A stretch of 54,979 nucleotides of DNA from Flavobacterium sp. (GCF_024305175.1 NZ_JAMWYY010000019.1:1-54979), one strand, 5' to 3'. Shown: positions 15,756 through 24,149, counted from the first letter of the stretch. Notes: generated from the letters alone by a model not told the origin. Numbers and translations are program-made.

Positions 15756-17204
15756 TTATTGTAAATCTTTAAGCAGGTTAAGCCCTCCGTCCGGAGTATC
15801 TTCTATATACATTTCGGTACCAAAGCGCCTCATGTTCTTAGAGTCTTTAAACAGTTTTGTATTTTGGTTTTGCGGAAAGAAACCAAATCTTCCGTTGCCG
15901 TTTATCATGTTTATGGCTGCTGCAAATAATGGTTCCTCAGGGCTGCCTAACACGCCAAGGTTATCAAAATCTTCTTTAAGCAGTAAATCAGGCTCCAGCC
16001 CCGAGCTATATTCGCCAAAGCCTTCGGCATTAATAATTTTTAATACTATAGGCTGCATGGCATAAGTATGAGAACCGCTAACGTTATTCCTTGAAAAGTT
16101 AGGGGAGTCATACAACGTAACCGAACCTACATTTTTACCGGTGGTTACATCGCCTATAACCACAACATCTATATAGGGCCTCAGGCAGTTGATTATAAGT
16201 TCACTTGCCGAAGCGGTAGAGCGTGTGGTAAGTATATATACCGTGGTAAGGTTAAGATTATTAATGGCAGTGCCGTTTGATAGCTGATTTGTGAAACGGT
16301 CCTGTAAAGCCGCAGGATTTTCATCTTCAAAATAAGCCTGCAATTTAGGGTTCCATTGCTCCTGTGCAAAAATGTCGTCATTAAACTGCCCGGTAATCAT
16401 ACTGGCAAGATAAGTAGCAGTCCTTACAGAACCACCGGAGTTATACCTCAGGTCAAGCACAAGCTCATTAATGCCCTGCGCCTTTAGCTGGCCTATGGCA
16501 GCATTAAGCTCATCATCATAATTACTGAAAAAGCCGTTATACATCAGGTAGCCAATAACTTTTTCATCTTCTGTAACCACATTGGTGGTATATACAGGGT
16601 TTTCGGCATACTCCGCTTTGGTAAGCGTTACCGATTCATCTGTAGGTGTAATGTTACCGCCATTATAGGTAGCAAGGTTAAGCGTATAGGTATCGCGGCT
16701 GAGTAACGACTGGTAATTATCTACATTAAGCGCAGTACCATCTACAGCATAAAAAATATCGCCCCGCTGAATGTCTTTGCCTGCCGCGTCTGAATCAGGC
16801 AATATATACCTTACATAACCAAAAATCTGCGTTTCGCTGTTAGGGTAATATACAAGGCCAAACTCTACACCATTGCTTTTAACCACACCCTGCAAAGCAC
16901 TTTCAAGTACCCTGTAATCTGAAAATATTACGCTGAAGCGGTCTATTTCACCACGCTGATACAGCAGGTTATTAAATAAAGATTCAGGAGAAGAAAATCC
17001 TTCAAGATAGTCATTAAGCTGTGCCTGGTTGGCAAATCGGTCATCTGCCAGTTCAGGCACTTCGGGCTGCCACAGGTAGTAAAGGTTAAGCCCTTTCCAA
17101 ATAAAATCATTAACAGGTACCGCATTGTCATCCATGTCTTCGCACCCCTGAAATGCCAGTGCCGAAACTACCAGTGCAGCCAGTAATATCTTTATCTTTT
17201 TCAT
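15756..17204 (-). CDS. S41-family (C-terminal processing type) peptidase, lipoprotein
   Basis: 482 residues from ATG 17204, with signal MKKIKILLAALVVSALAFQGC (lipobox AFQGC). A PDZ domain follows (residues about 105-200, with FGYVRYILPDSDAAGKDIQRGDIFYAVDG), then the S41 core: LVLDLRYNSGGSVRTA, TRSTASASE with catalytic Ser332, and GDVTTGKNVGS with Lys357. The 25-residue Ser-Lys spacing is that of the tail-specific proteases. It should act at the membrane surface of the periplasm, or be surface-exposed, trimming protein C-termini. It is a stand-alone gene convergent with btuG. Confidence 0.88.
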   Translation of the reverse strand: MKKIKILLAALVVSALAFQGCEDMDDNAVPVNDFIWKGLNLYYLWQPEVPELADDRFANQAQLNDYLEGFSSPESLFNNLLYQRGEIDRFSVIFSDYRVLESALQGVVKSNGVEFGLVYYPNSETQIFGYVRYILPDSDAAGKDIQRGDIFYAVDGTALNVDNYQSLLSRDTYTLNLATYNGGNITPTDESVTLTKAEYAENPVYTTNVVTEDEKVIGYLMYNGFFSNYDDELNAAIGQLKAQGINELVLDLRYNSGGSVRTATYLASMITGQFNDDIFAQEQWNPKLQAYFEDENPAALQDRFTNQLSNGTAINNLNLTTVYILTTRSTASASELIINCLRPYIDVVVIGDVTTGKNVGSVTLYDSPNFSRNNVSGSHTYAMQPIVLKIINAEGFGEYSSGLEPDLLLKEDFDNLGVLGSPEEPLFAAAINMINGNGRFGFFPQNQNTKLFKDSKNMRRFGTEMYIEDTPDGGLNLLKDLQ

Positions 17205-17322
17205 TAATCGCAATTATTAGTTTCTTAATAAGAACGTAAATTTAATATTTTTAATGTAACGTGTAACAAAAAAATACATGCCTCGTCTTGCTATTATAAA
17301 CCGGTAACAAACTAACCCGTAA

Positions 17323-17838
17323 ATGAATCAGTCAGAATTCATAAAAACCATAAACCCTTTTAAAGACAGGTTATTTCGCCTGGCGAAAAGGCTTTTGGTT
17401 AGCACCGAAGAGGCTGAAGATGCCACGCAGGAGGTTTTGGTACGGTTGTGGAACAACAGGGGTAAGCTAAAAAGCTACAACAGTGTAGAGGCACTGGCGG
17501 TAACCATAACAAAGAATTACTGCCTGGACCAGCTAAAAAGCAAGCGTGCTACAGAAATGCGGATTGTGCATTCTAACTATACAGACAGGGATGCAGGTTT
17601 GCAGCAGCAGGCAGAAGACCGCGACAGCTGGAGCTGGGTAGAAAAGATTATGGATGAACTGCCGGAGCAACAAAAGATAATTGTGCAGCTAAGGGATATA
17701 GAGCAGTATGAATTTGAAGAAATTGCAAAAATGATGGATATGAACGAAACGGCGGTGAGAGTCGCCCTGTCGAGAGCAAGGAAAGCAATAAGAGAAGAAC
17801 TCACCAAAAAACACAGCTATGGAATTAAAAACAATTGA
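17323..17838 (+). CDS. RNA polymerase sigma factor, ECF-type
   Basis: 171 residues with just the two sigma-70 regions. Region 2 is DRLFRLAKRLLVSTEEAEDATQEVLVRLWNNRGKL (about residues 14-48) plus VEALAVTITKNYCLDQLKSKR. Region 4 is LPEQQKIIVQLRDIEQYEFEEIAKMMDMNETAVRVALSRARKAI (helix-turn-helix, about residues 114-160). Downstream, overlapping by 20 bases, is a gene for a one-pass membrane protein that is probably its anti-sigma partner. The operon then continues with three DUF4252-type genes, which are likely targets. Confidence 0.9.
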   Translation: MNQSEFIKTINPFKDRLFRLAKRLLVSTEEAEDATQEVLVRLWNNRGKLKSYNSVEALAVTITKNYCLDQLKSKRATEMRIVHSNYTDRDAGLQQQAEDRDSWSWVEKIMDELPEQQKIIVQLRDIEQYEFEEIAKMMDMNETAVRVALSRARKAIREELTKKHSYGIKNN

Positions 17839-18292
17839 AATACTACTGGATAAATATTTTGAAGCAGAAACCAGTACTGCCGAAGAAAATGTGCTTAAGG
17901 CCTATTTTTCTTCTGCCGGGGTGGCGCCGCATCTGGAGCAGTACAGGCCAATGTTTGGATATTTTGCCGGAGAGGCAACACAAAAATTTGAAAAAACCGT
18001 ACCATTAAAAACTAAAAGACGTAAAGTAGCGTGGTTATCGGCAGCAGCAGGTTTTGTATTGCTATCGGGGCTTATTGCCCTTCTTAACAGGCAGCCGGAG
18101 CCATCGGGCGCGCTTGGCACTTATGACGATCCTGAAGTAGCCTTCAGGGAAACGCAAAAGGCGCTTAACATGCTTTCCAGCAATGTAAATGTTGGTGTTG
18201 CAGGCATGGGGTACCTTCACGAATATGAAAAAACTAAAGACAAAGTTTTTAAAGACCATCACAATCAAAAATCAAAAAGCAAGAAAAAATGA
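17819..18292 (+). CDS. Putative anti-sigma factor, single-pass membrane protein
   Basis: 157 residues. A helical cytoplasmic N-terminal domain (MELKTIEILLDKYFEAETSTAEENVLKAYFSSAGVAPHLEQYRPMF) with the LDKYFEAETS..EE..L..YF pattern common at the start of Bacteroidota anti-sigma proteins, one transmembrane helix (about residues 70-90) and a short extracytoplasmic tail ending in a Lys-rich stretch. The gene overlaps the sigma factor by 20 bases, which implies translational coupling and stoichiometric synthesis. Its role is inferred from this position and architecture; it lacks the Cys/His zinc motif of ZAS-type anti-sigma factors. Confidence 0.7.
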   Translation: MELKTIEILLDKYFEAETSTAEENVLKAYFSSAGVAPHLEQYRPMFGYFAGEATQKFEKTVPLKTKRRKVAWLSAAAGFVLLSGLIALLNRQPEPSGALGTYDDPEVAFRETQKALNMLSSNVNVGVAGMGYLHEYEKTKDKVFKDHHNQKSKSKKK

Positions 18293-18756
18293 AAAAATTT
18301 ATAATTACCGCCGCATTAGTTGCCATGCCTTTACTGGGTTTCGCACAAAAAGAATTTGACAAGTTTGAAGATAAAGACGGGATAGACTCTGTAATTATCC
18401 GTGAAAAACTGATGGATATGCTGGGCGATATAGAGATTTCCGGTACGGAAGAGGCCAAGGGTTATCTTGACAATGTAAAGTCTATGGAAAGCCTTAGGGT
18501 ATTTACCACCAAAGACAGGCAATATGCATTGGATATGGAAACTACGGTTGCTTCCTATCTTAAAAAGAAGCGCATGGAAGAGCTGATAAGCATAAACAGC
18601 GATGGCAAAAATTTGAAAATATACACTGCGTCGGGAACTGAGCCATCTGATATTAAAGAACTACTTTTGCTCTCTAAAGATGCTAAAGAAAATGAAGTTG
18701 TTCTTGTAACATTTGTGGGCGACATAAGCCTGAAAGATAAAAAGAATATTAATTAA
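18289..18756 (+). CDS. DUF4252 protein, secreted (first of three)
   Basis: 155 residues. Signal peptide MKKFIITAALVAMPLLGFAQ, then the DUF4252 pattern: FDKFEDKDGIDSVIIREKLMDMLGDI, a long middle with SLRVFTTKDRQYALDM, and KNLKIYTASGTEPSDIKELLLLSKDAKENEVVLVTFVGDISL. The start overlaps the stop of the putative anti-sigma gene by 4 bases. It is a periplasmic or outer-membrane associated protein of unknown function, strongly similar in layout to the product of the next gene, so the two are tandem duplicates. Confidence 0.8.
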   Translation: MKKFIITAALVAMPLLGFAQKEFDKFEDKDGIDSVIIREKLMDMLGDIEISGTEEAKGYLDNVKSMESLRVFTTKDRQYALDMETTVASYLKKKRMEELISINSDGKNLKIYTASGTEPSDIKELLLLSKDAKENEVVLVTFVGDISLKDKKNIN

Positions 18757-18787
18757 TACCTGGCAACAGGTTTGTATACACATAAAA

Positions 18788-19312
18788 ATGAAGAAGATAT
18801 TTTTTGTACTGACAATTATGATGATGCCTGTATTGCTGGCTGCGCAATCAGCTTTTGATAAGTTTGACGGCAAAGACGGGGTAACTGCTGTTATTGTAAA
18901 TAAAAAGATGTTTGAGCTTATGGGCAATGTAAAGCTGGATGCCAAAGATAAAGAGGCCCAACAGTACCTTAGCCTTGTTAAAAAGCTGGACAACCTTAAA
19001 GTATTTACCACTACTGATGCTAAAGCAGTAGCAGACATGAGGGCAACTGTTAGCTCTTACCTTAAAAAGTATCCGCTGGAAGAGCTTATGCGCGTTAATG
19101 ACAGCGGCAGGACGATAAAAATATATGTAAAGTCGGGGGCCAGATCATCTCAGGTTTTAGAGCTGCTTATGTTTATTGACGGCGGTAAAGATGATACGGT
19201 ACTGATGTCGCTTACCGGTAATTTTGACCTTAGCGAACTTTCTGTACTAACCGATAAAATGAACCTGCCGGGCGGTACAGAGCTGCGCAAGGCATCTAAA
19301 AAATCTAAATAA
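18788..19312 (+). CDS. DUF4252 protein, secreted (second of three)
   Basis: 174 residues. Signal peptide MKKIFFVLTIMMMPVLLAAQ; then SAFDKFDGKDGVTAVIVNKKMFELMGNVKL, LKVFTTTDAKAVADMRATV, IKIYVKSGARSSQVLELLMFIDGGKDDTVLMSLTGNFDLSELS. It aligns along its whole length with the preceding gene product, so this is a duplication. It starts 31 bases after its neighbour and its stop codon overlaps the start of the third gene (TAATG), so all are cotranscribed. Function unknown; part of the sigma factor operon. Confidence 0.8.
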   Translation: MKKIFFVLTIMMMPVLLAAQSAFDKFDGKDGVTAVIVNKKMFELMGNVKLDAKDKEAQQYLSLVKKLDNLKVFTTTDAKAVADMRATVSSYLKKYPLEELMRVNDSGRTIKIYVKSGARSSQVLELLMFIDGGKDDTVLMSLTGNFDLSELSVLTDKMNLPGGTELRKASKKSK

Positions 19313-19860
19313 TGAGAATAGCTGTTTTTATTGCAGGTTTACTGGCAACACTTTTAACATCGTGCAGTAACGAGCCATCGCTGCAAAAGTATTTTGTAGA
19401 GCATACCGAAGAAAAGAATTTCATGACGCTTGATATTGCGCCTAACCTCCTTAAGTCTGACAGTATAAAGCTGTCTGCTGATGAAAAGGCCGCATTAGAG
19501 TCGGTTAAAAAACTTAATGTGTTGTTCTTTCAAAAAGATTCATTAGGCACCAATGCACCACAATATGAAAAGGAAAAGAAAAATGTAAAAGAGCTTCTTA
19601 AGGATGAGCAGTATGATGAGCTGATGCACTTTGGCTCTAACAAAGCAGGGGTATCTGTACATACTGTTGGTGAGAATGACGATATAGACGAATTTGTGCT
19701 TTTTATGCATCAGGAAGAAAATGGCTTTGGTGTAATACGGGTGTTAGGAGATAACATGAACCCAAACCATGCTTTACAGATGATGGAACTTTTGCAGAAA
19801 GGAAACCTCAATATAGAACAGTTTAAGCCCATACAGGAAATGATGGTACCTAAACAGTAA
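19312..19860 (+). CDS. DUF4252-like lipoprotein (third of three)
   Basis: 182 residues, lipoprotein signal MRIAVFIAGLLATLLTSC. The mature part has the same order of elements as the two preceding proteins (a start helix, VKKLNVLFFQKDS, then GVSVHTVGENDDIDEFVLFMHQEENGFGVIRVLGDNMNPNHALQMMEL) but is more divergent. It is translationally coupled to the preceding gene by a one-base stop-start overlap. Unlike the other two it is lipid-anchored. The C-terminus reads LQMMELLQKGNLNIEQ, a helix. A strong hairpin terminator 15 bases on ends the sigma operon. Confidence 0.75.
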   Translation: MRIAVFIAGLLATLLTSCSNEPSLQKYFVEHTEEKNFMTLDIAPNLLKSDSIKLSADEKAALESVKKLNVLFFQKDSLGTNAPQYEKEKKNVKELLKDEQYDELMHFGSNKAGVSVHTVGENDDIDEFVLFMHQEENGFGVIRVLGDNMNPNHALQMMELLQKGNLNIEQFKPIQEMMVPKQ

Positions 19861-19875
19861 TCATTCTGTAATAAA

Positions 19876-19915
19876 AAAGTGGCTGTATCAACTTGTGTTG
19901 GTACAGCCACTTTAG
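19876..19915. terminator. Terminator between the sigma operon and the carotenoid operon
   Basis: A nearly perfect stem of about 18-20 bp (AAAGTGGCTGTATCAAC/GTTGGTACAGCCACTTT) with a four-base loop, A run on the left and T on the right, serving the two convergent operons. Confidence 0.85.
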
Positions 19916-19928
19916 TTTTATATATGTT

Positions 19929-20402
19929 TCAGCGTTTGTAAAGGCTGTGGGTGCCGTTTAATATGCTTATTGCAGTTTGCACCTGCTTGTCAATATCTTT
20001 AATGCGGGCAATGCTGTAAATCAGCGTTCTCTTTTTGCCGGGAGTAAAGGCATCAAATCTTTTTTTGGCTTCATCATCCTGTGCCAGGAGTGCTTCAAGC
20101 ACTTCAGGAATTTCAACACCAAGAGGGTCAGGATCAGTTTCAATGGTATATTGCACTATATTACCAGGCTCCCTGTTAAGCGTCTTCATGTGCTTACCGC
20201 TAATGATTATAAAGTAATTGCCGTTACCCATGTGGTTAAGCCCGCATCTTAAAACCAGTTTATCATCAAGTGTGCAGATAAGCCTCGTTTTCTTTTTTTC
20301 AGGCAGTTTTTCAACAATGGCGGCATCAACGGTTAGGTAAAAGTAGCCGCCCTTGTTTTTAGGGAGTTTCTCAACCTGCTGCTTACCCTTATCCACTATC
20401 AT
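19929..20402 (-). CDS. YdeI/OmpD-associated family protein with DUF1905 domain
   Basis: 157 residues. The N-terminal half (VEKLPKNKGGYFYLTVDAAIVEKL...TRLICTLDDKLVLRCGLNHMGNGNYFIIISGKHMKTL) is a DUF1905-type beta domain; the C-terminal half (ALLAQDDEAKKRFDAFTPGKKRTLIYSIARIKDIDKQVQTAISIL) matches the YdeI/OmpD-associated helical module. No signal peptide, so cytoplasmic. The ATG overlaps the last base of the crtZ stop codon, so it is translated as the last gene of the carotenoid operon. A link to carotenoid synthesis is not known and may be coincidental. Confidence 0.8.
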   Translation of the reverse strand: MIVDKGKQQVEKLPKNKGGYFYLTVDAAIVEKLPEKKKTRLICTLDDKLVLRCGLNHMGNGNYFIIISGKHMKTLNREPGNIVQYTIETDPDPLGVEIPEVLEALLAQDDEAKKRFDAFTPGKKRTLIYSIARIKDIDKQVQTAISILNGTHSLYKR

Positions 20403-20851
20403 TATTTAGCTTCTCTGTAATACTTCCACGGCACTATAAGCATACCAAAGCATTCGCCGTCTCCTTTGCCCAGATGCTTGTGGTGCATTTTATGGGCCCT
20501 TCTCAGTGCTTTTGCATAACGGTTATTAGCATTCCTGAATATTTTAAAGCGCTGGTGTATAAAAATATCATGCACTAAAAAATAAGTAAGCCCGTAAGCA
20601 AAAATACCGAGGCCTATTGCAAGGCCTATATCCAGTATATTATTCTTCCACAACAGGAAGAAACCAATACTTACCAATGCATAAAAGATAAAAAAGGTAT
20701 CGTTGCGTTCAAACCACGATTCGTGGTCTTTGCGGTGATGGTCTTTGTGCAGGCTCCATAAGAAACCATGCATAACATACTTATGCGTAAACCAAGCCAT
20801 AAACTCCATCATAAAGAAGGTAAGTACAAAAACCAGTATATAAATCCACAT
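20402..20851 (-). CDS. crtZ: Beta-carotene hydroxylase, CrtZ type
   Basis: 149 residues, integral membrane, fatty-acid-hydroxylase superfamily. The di-iron histidines lie in HKYVMHG (His23, His28), HKDHH (35-39), HDIFIHQR (His94, His99) and HKMHHKH (120-126), as in CrtZ from carotenoid producers. It hydroxylates beta-ionone rings (beta-carotene to zeaxanthin through cryptoxanthin), using O2, in the membrane. It starts 10 bases after the crtB stop. The operon contains no lycopene cyclase gene, so its substrate must come from an enzyme encoded elsewhere. Confidence 0.9.
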   Translation of the reverse strand: MWIYILVFVLTFFMMEFMAWFTHKYVMHGFLWSLHKDHHRKDHESWFERNDTFFIFYALVSIGFFLLWKNNILDIGLAIGLGIFAYGLTYFLVHDIFIHQRFKIFRNANNRYAKALRRAHKMHHKHLGKGDGECFGMLIVPWKYYREAK

Positions 20852-20861
20852 AGTTATTTTT

Positions 20862-21701
20862 TTAAACGAAATTAAAGCGGCAGTCTAAATAGCATTTAGC
20901 AAGTAAGCCCACCTTTTGGTAATCCGGTACACGTATTCGTGTAGACCTTATTTTTAACGGCGGGGTGTTCTTTAGCTTTTTAAGGAGCTTTTTGTAATAT
21001 ACATAAGCTGTATATACCCCGAACTTCGCCTCTGCAGGCAGCATTATTATACCTTTAAAACCTTCATTAAGGTCGGCTTCAATTTCTTCAATTATCTGCC
21101 TTTTTATATTATCATCCATTTCCTGAAGGTTAAGTGCCGGGAAATAATTCCTGTCAAGCCCTTCTGTATCGTCTTTAAGGTCACGCAAAAAGTTAATCTT
21201 CTGGAATGCAGACCCTAATCGCATTGCAGGCTCCTTCAGTTGCTCGTATTTTACTTCATCATTGCCCGTAAACACTTTAAGGCACATAAGACCAACTACA
21301 TCTGCCGAGCCGTAAATGTACTCATTATATTCTGCAACATTTTTATAATCTTTCTTGTAAAGATCAGCCCTCATGCTTTTCATAAAGCTGTCTATAAGAT
21401 GCCTAGGTATCTTATACTTTGCCACCGTATGCTGAAAAGCATTAAGCACAGGGTTTAGGCTTATCCCGTCACGAAGGGCATTATCCATATCATTTTCAAA
21501 CAGCGCAAAAAGCTGCTCTTTATCATAATCATGAAAAGTATCCACTATTTCGTCGGCAAGCCTTACAAAACCATAAATGTTATATATGTCCTGCCTTATG
21601 CGCGGGCTAAGCATGCGCACAGCAGCCGAAAACGAAGTGCTGTAGGCCCGCGTTATGCTCCGGCTGCATTGGTTAGAGATGGTGTCAAAAATTGCTTTCA
21701 T
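20862..21701 (-). CDS. crtB: Phytoene synthase
   Basis: 279 residues, the normal length. Two Asp-rich motifs: DEIVD (50-54) in YGFVRLADEIVDTFHDYD and DLKDD (174-178) in GSAFQKINFLRDLKDDTEG. A squalene/phytoene synthase fold throughout. It condenses two geranylgeranyl diphosphates to phytoene at the membrane surface. The ATG overlaps the crtI stop by four bases (ATGA), so it is translationally coupled to crtI. Standard order in Flavobacteriaceae clusters: crtI, crtB, crtZ, all on the minus strand. Confidence 0.93.
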   Translation of the reverse strand: MKAIFDTISNQCSRSITRAYSTSFSAAVRMLSPRIRQDIYNIYGFVRLADEIVDTFHDYDKEQLFALFENDMDNALRDGISLNPVLNAFQHTVAKYKIPRHLIDSFMKSMRADLYKKDYKNVAEYNEYIYGSADVVGLMCLKVFTGNDEVKYEQLKEPAMRLGSAFQKINFLRDLKDDTEGLDRNYFPALNLQEMDDNIKRQIIEEIEADLNEGFKGIIMLPAEAKFGVYTAYVYYKKLLKKLKNTPPLKIRSTRIRVPDYQKVGLLAKCYLDCRFNFV

Positions 21702-23194
21702 AGTGTTTCTTTTACAGTTACCTGTGGTTCTTTTGTCAGTTGTTTGGCTATCAATCCTGCAGCCAGTTTACCCGAAATAAGGGCAGGCGGTACACCAGGC
21801 CCCGGCACGGTTAGCTGCCCGGTAAAAAACAGGCCTTTTACTTTAGGGCTTTTAAGTTTTGGCCTTAAAAAGGCAGTTTGCAATAATGTGTTGGCAAGCC
21901 CGTATGCGTTGCCTTTATATGAGTTATAATCTTCAATAAAATCATTTACGCAAAAAGATTCTTTAAAGATGATATGCTGTTTTACAGCTTGTCCTGTTAA
22001 TGATTCCAGGCGTGTCATTATTTTTTCAAAATATTTCTCTCTTAATTCTGCCGTGTCTTCTATGCCAGGAGCCAGCGGTATTAAGAATATAGCAGCCTCT
22101 TTGCCTTCAGGAGCCGCATTAGCATCGGTCTTAGACGGAAAACTGGCGTAGAACAACGGTTCATCGGGCCACCTTGGGTTGTCATAAATATCTTTTGCAT
22201 GTATATCAAAATCGGTGTCAAAGAATAAGGTATGGTGCTCTGCGTTTTCAATCTTCTTGTCAATGCCTACGTAAAACAGCAGCGATGATGGCGCAAATGT
22301 GCGTTTTTCCCAATAGTTTTCGCTGTAGTTCCTGTATTGTTCATCAAGCAGTGTTTCGGTATGGTGATAATCAGCTCCGCTTACAATAAGGTCGGCTTCA
22401 ATTTTCTCTCCGTTAGCAATAAGCCAGGAAGCATTACCGTTTTCTACACCAATTTTTTCTATTGCTGCATTGGTAACCATTTTTACGCCAAGCGATGTTG
22501 CCAGTGTTACCATGCCTTTAATAACACTATACATACCGCCTTCGGGGTGCCACGTGCCCAGACCGAAGTCAGCATAGTTCATAAAGTTATAAAAAGATGG
22601 TGTATCTGATGGCTTTGCACCTAAAAAAAGTACAGGAAATTCTAATATCTGTACCAGTTTTTTATTTTTAAAGCGTTTGCGTACATCTTTTGATATATTC
22701 CCAAAGAACTGCCCCAGCTTCATCATTGTTTTTGGGGTAACTAATTCCAGCGGAGATTCGCCCGGCCTGTACACCAGGTCTTTTATAGCGATGTCATAAT
22801 TGCTTTTAGCCTCATCAAGAAACTGTTGCAGTGCTTCACCGCTATCAGGTTCTATGCTTTCAAATGTTCTTACTATTTCATCGGGGTTAGCAGCAATATC
22901 TATATAATCATGTTCTGCAAAATACACCCTGTATGCAGGAGACAGCTTTATAAGATTATAATAATCTGAAGGTTTTTTATCAAAATCAGCAAAAAAACGT
23001 TCAAAAACATCCGGCATCCAGTACCACGTGGGGCCCATATCAAATGTAAATCCGTCTCGCTTTAGTTGCCTTGCCCTTCCGCCAATGGTAGCATTCTTCT
23101 CATATATTGTAATATCATGGCCACTTTGCGCCAGATAACATGCAACAGCAAGCGACGAAAATCCGGAACCTATTATTTTTATATTTTTACTCAT
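21698..23194 (-). CDS. crtI: Phytoene desaturase
   Basis: 498 residues from ATG 23194; the open frame reaches 23242, but that stretch is AT-rich leader. FAD motif IIGSGFSSLAVACYLAQSGHDITIYEK near the N-terminus, then NATIGGRARQLKRDGFTFDMGPTWYWMPDVFERFF, and the C-terminal GLFFTGQLTVPGPGVPPALISGKLAAGLIA typical of CrtI. It catalyses desaturation of phytoene, probably to lycopene, at the membrane with FAD. It lies 55 bases downstream of the MerR regulator gene, and the leader repeats TTTGTT-like words that could be an operator. Confidence 0.93.
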   Translation of the reverse strand: MSKNIKIIGSGFSSLAVACYLAQSGHDITIYEKNATIGGRARQLKRDGFTFDMGPTWYWMPDVFERFFADFDKKPSDYYNLIKLSPAYRVYFAEHDYIDIAANPDEIVRTFESIEPDSGEALQQFLDEAKSNYDIAIKDLVYRPGESPLELVTPKTMMKLGQFFGNISKDVRKRFKNKKLVQILEFPVLFLGAKPSDTPSFYNFMNYADFGLGTWHPEGGMYSVIKGMVTLATSLGVKMVTNAAIEKIGVENGNASWLIANGEKIEADLIVSGADYHHTETLLDEQYRNYSENYWEKRTFAPSSLLFYVGIDKKIENAEHHTLFFDTDFDIHAKDIYDNPRWPDEPLFYASFPSKTDANAAPEGKEAAIFLIPLAPGIEDTAELREKYFEKIMTRLESLTGQAVKQHIIFKESFCVNDFIEDYNSYKGNAYGLANTLLQTAFLRPKLKSPKVKGLFFTGQLTVPGPGVPPALISGKLAAGLIAKQLTKEPQVTVKETL

Positions 23195-23249
23195 TTTGTT
23201 TATCAAAAATAAAAATTTGTTCAACAAATAAATTATAAACAAATGTTAA

Positions 23250-24149
23250 TTAAAGTTGCAGGCTGAAGTTTTCTATAGTGTCGAAAATTCTTATCCTTTC
23301 GTTTAACTTGTCTTCCTGAATGAATTGCCCTATACGCCCAAATATATATAGTTGGGTTTCGTTATCATTCATTACTTCTTGTTTTAATTCATCAATATAG
23401 TCATTTACCTGATCCATAGCCGGCTCTACAGTCATGTAAGTTACAAAAGTTATGTTGTCAAAATACTTTTTTACATCTTTAAGGCTTTCCAACGGAACGC
23501 TTTCTCCTAAAAAGATGGACTTATAACCATTAAGCGCCAATTCATAATTAATAAACATAAGCCCAAGCTCATGTATCTCATTCATAGGGAGGTAGAGTAT
23601 AAATATACGGTCGTGCCTGCGTGGTGGCTCTAACAAAAGTTTCTCTATATTAGAGGCCAGTTTTTGTTTTATCAGGAAGCTGATAAAGTGTTCATGTGCA
23701 GGTGATATGGTGTTTGTTTGCCATAAAAATCCTATTTCTCCTAATAACGGTATAAAAAATTCATAAAATATCTCCCGGAACGATTTTTCCTGCAAAACAG
23801 TATTGTAGGTGTTAAGGAAAAGCGACTGGTCGAAATTCATCATGGCGAGCTTAAAATTATTAAGCACATGGTTGGCCATGCTTTTGTTGCTTAATATCTC
23901 TTTTACCAGCACCGGTAGTTTTTCTTCGGGCATTTTGGATATTGCTGAAATTTTATAACCAAAGTTGTGAAGCGTGGTTATATTAAGCAGCTTTTGTAGG
24001 TTGCCAATGTCATAATACCGTATATTGGTTTCGGTACGCATAGGCTCCAGTATATTATATCGCTTCTCCCAGATGCGTATAGTATGCGCTTTGATTCCTG
24101 AAAGGTTTTCCAGGTCGCGTATATTGAATTTGGTTTTTACGTTGTTCAT
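23250..24149 (-). CDS. MerR-family regulator with B12-binding domain, CarH/LitR-like photoreceptor
   Basis: 299 residues from ATG 24149. An N-terminal MerR winged helix (FNIRDLENLSGIKAHTIRIWEKRYNILEPMRTETNIRYYDI), a four-helix middle and a Rossmann-like cobalamin domain. The middle holds W143-x9-E153-H154, exactly the W-x9-EH signature of CarH photoreceptors, and the B12 loop carries EIHELG (ExHxxG, His193 as lower cobalt ligand), followed by NGYKSIFLGESVP. In characterised CarH proteins, adenosylcobalamin makes the dark tetramer bind operators and light breaks it, releasing carotenoid genes. Since the gene precedes crtI on the same strand, the same logic is likely here; not tested. Confidence 0.85.
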   Translation of the reverse strand: MNNVKTKFNIRDLENLSGIKAHTIRIWEKRYNILEPMRTETNIRYYDIGNLQKLLNITTLHNFGYKISAISKMPEEKLPVLVKEILSNKSMANHVLNNFKLAMMNFDQSLFLNTYNTVLQEKSFREIFYEFFIPLLGEIGFLWQTNTISPAHEHFISFLIKQKLASNIEKLLLEPPRRHDRIFILYLPMNEIHELGLMFINYELALNGYKSIFLGESVPLESLKDVKKYFDNITFVTYMTVEPAMDQVNDYIDELKQEVMNDNETQLYIFGRIGQFIQEDKLNERIRIFDTIENFSLQL

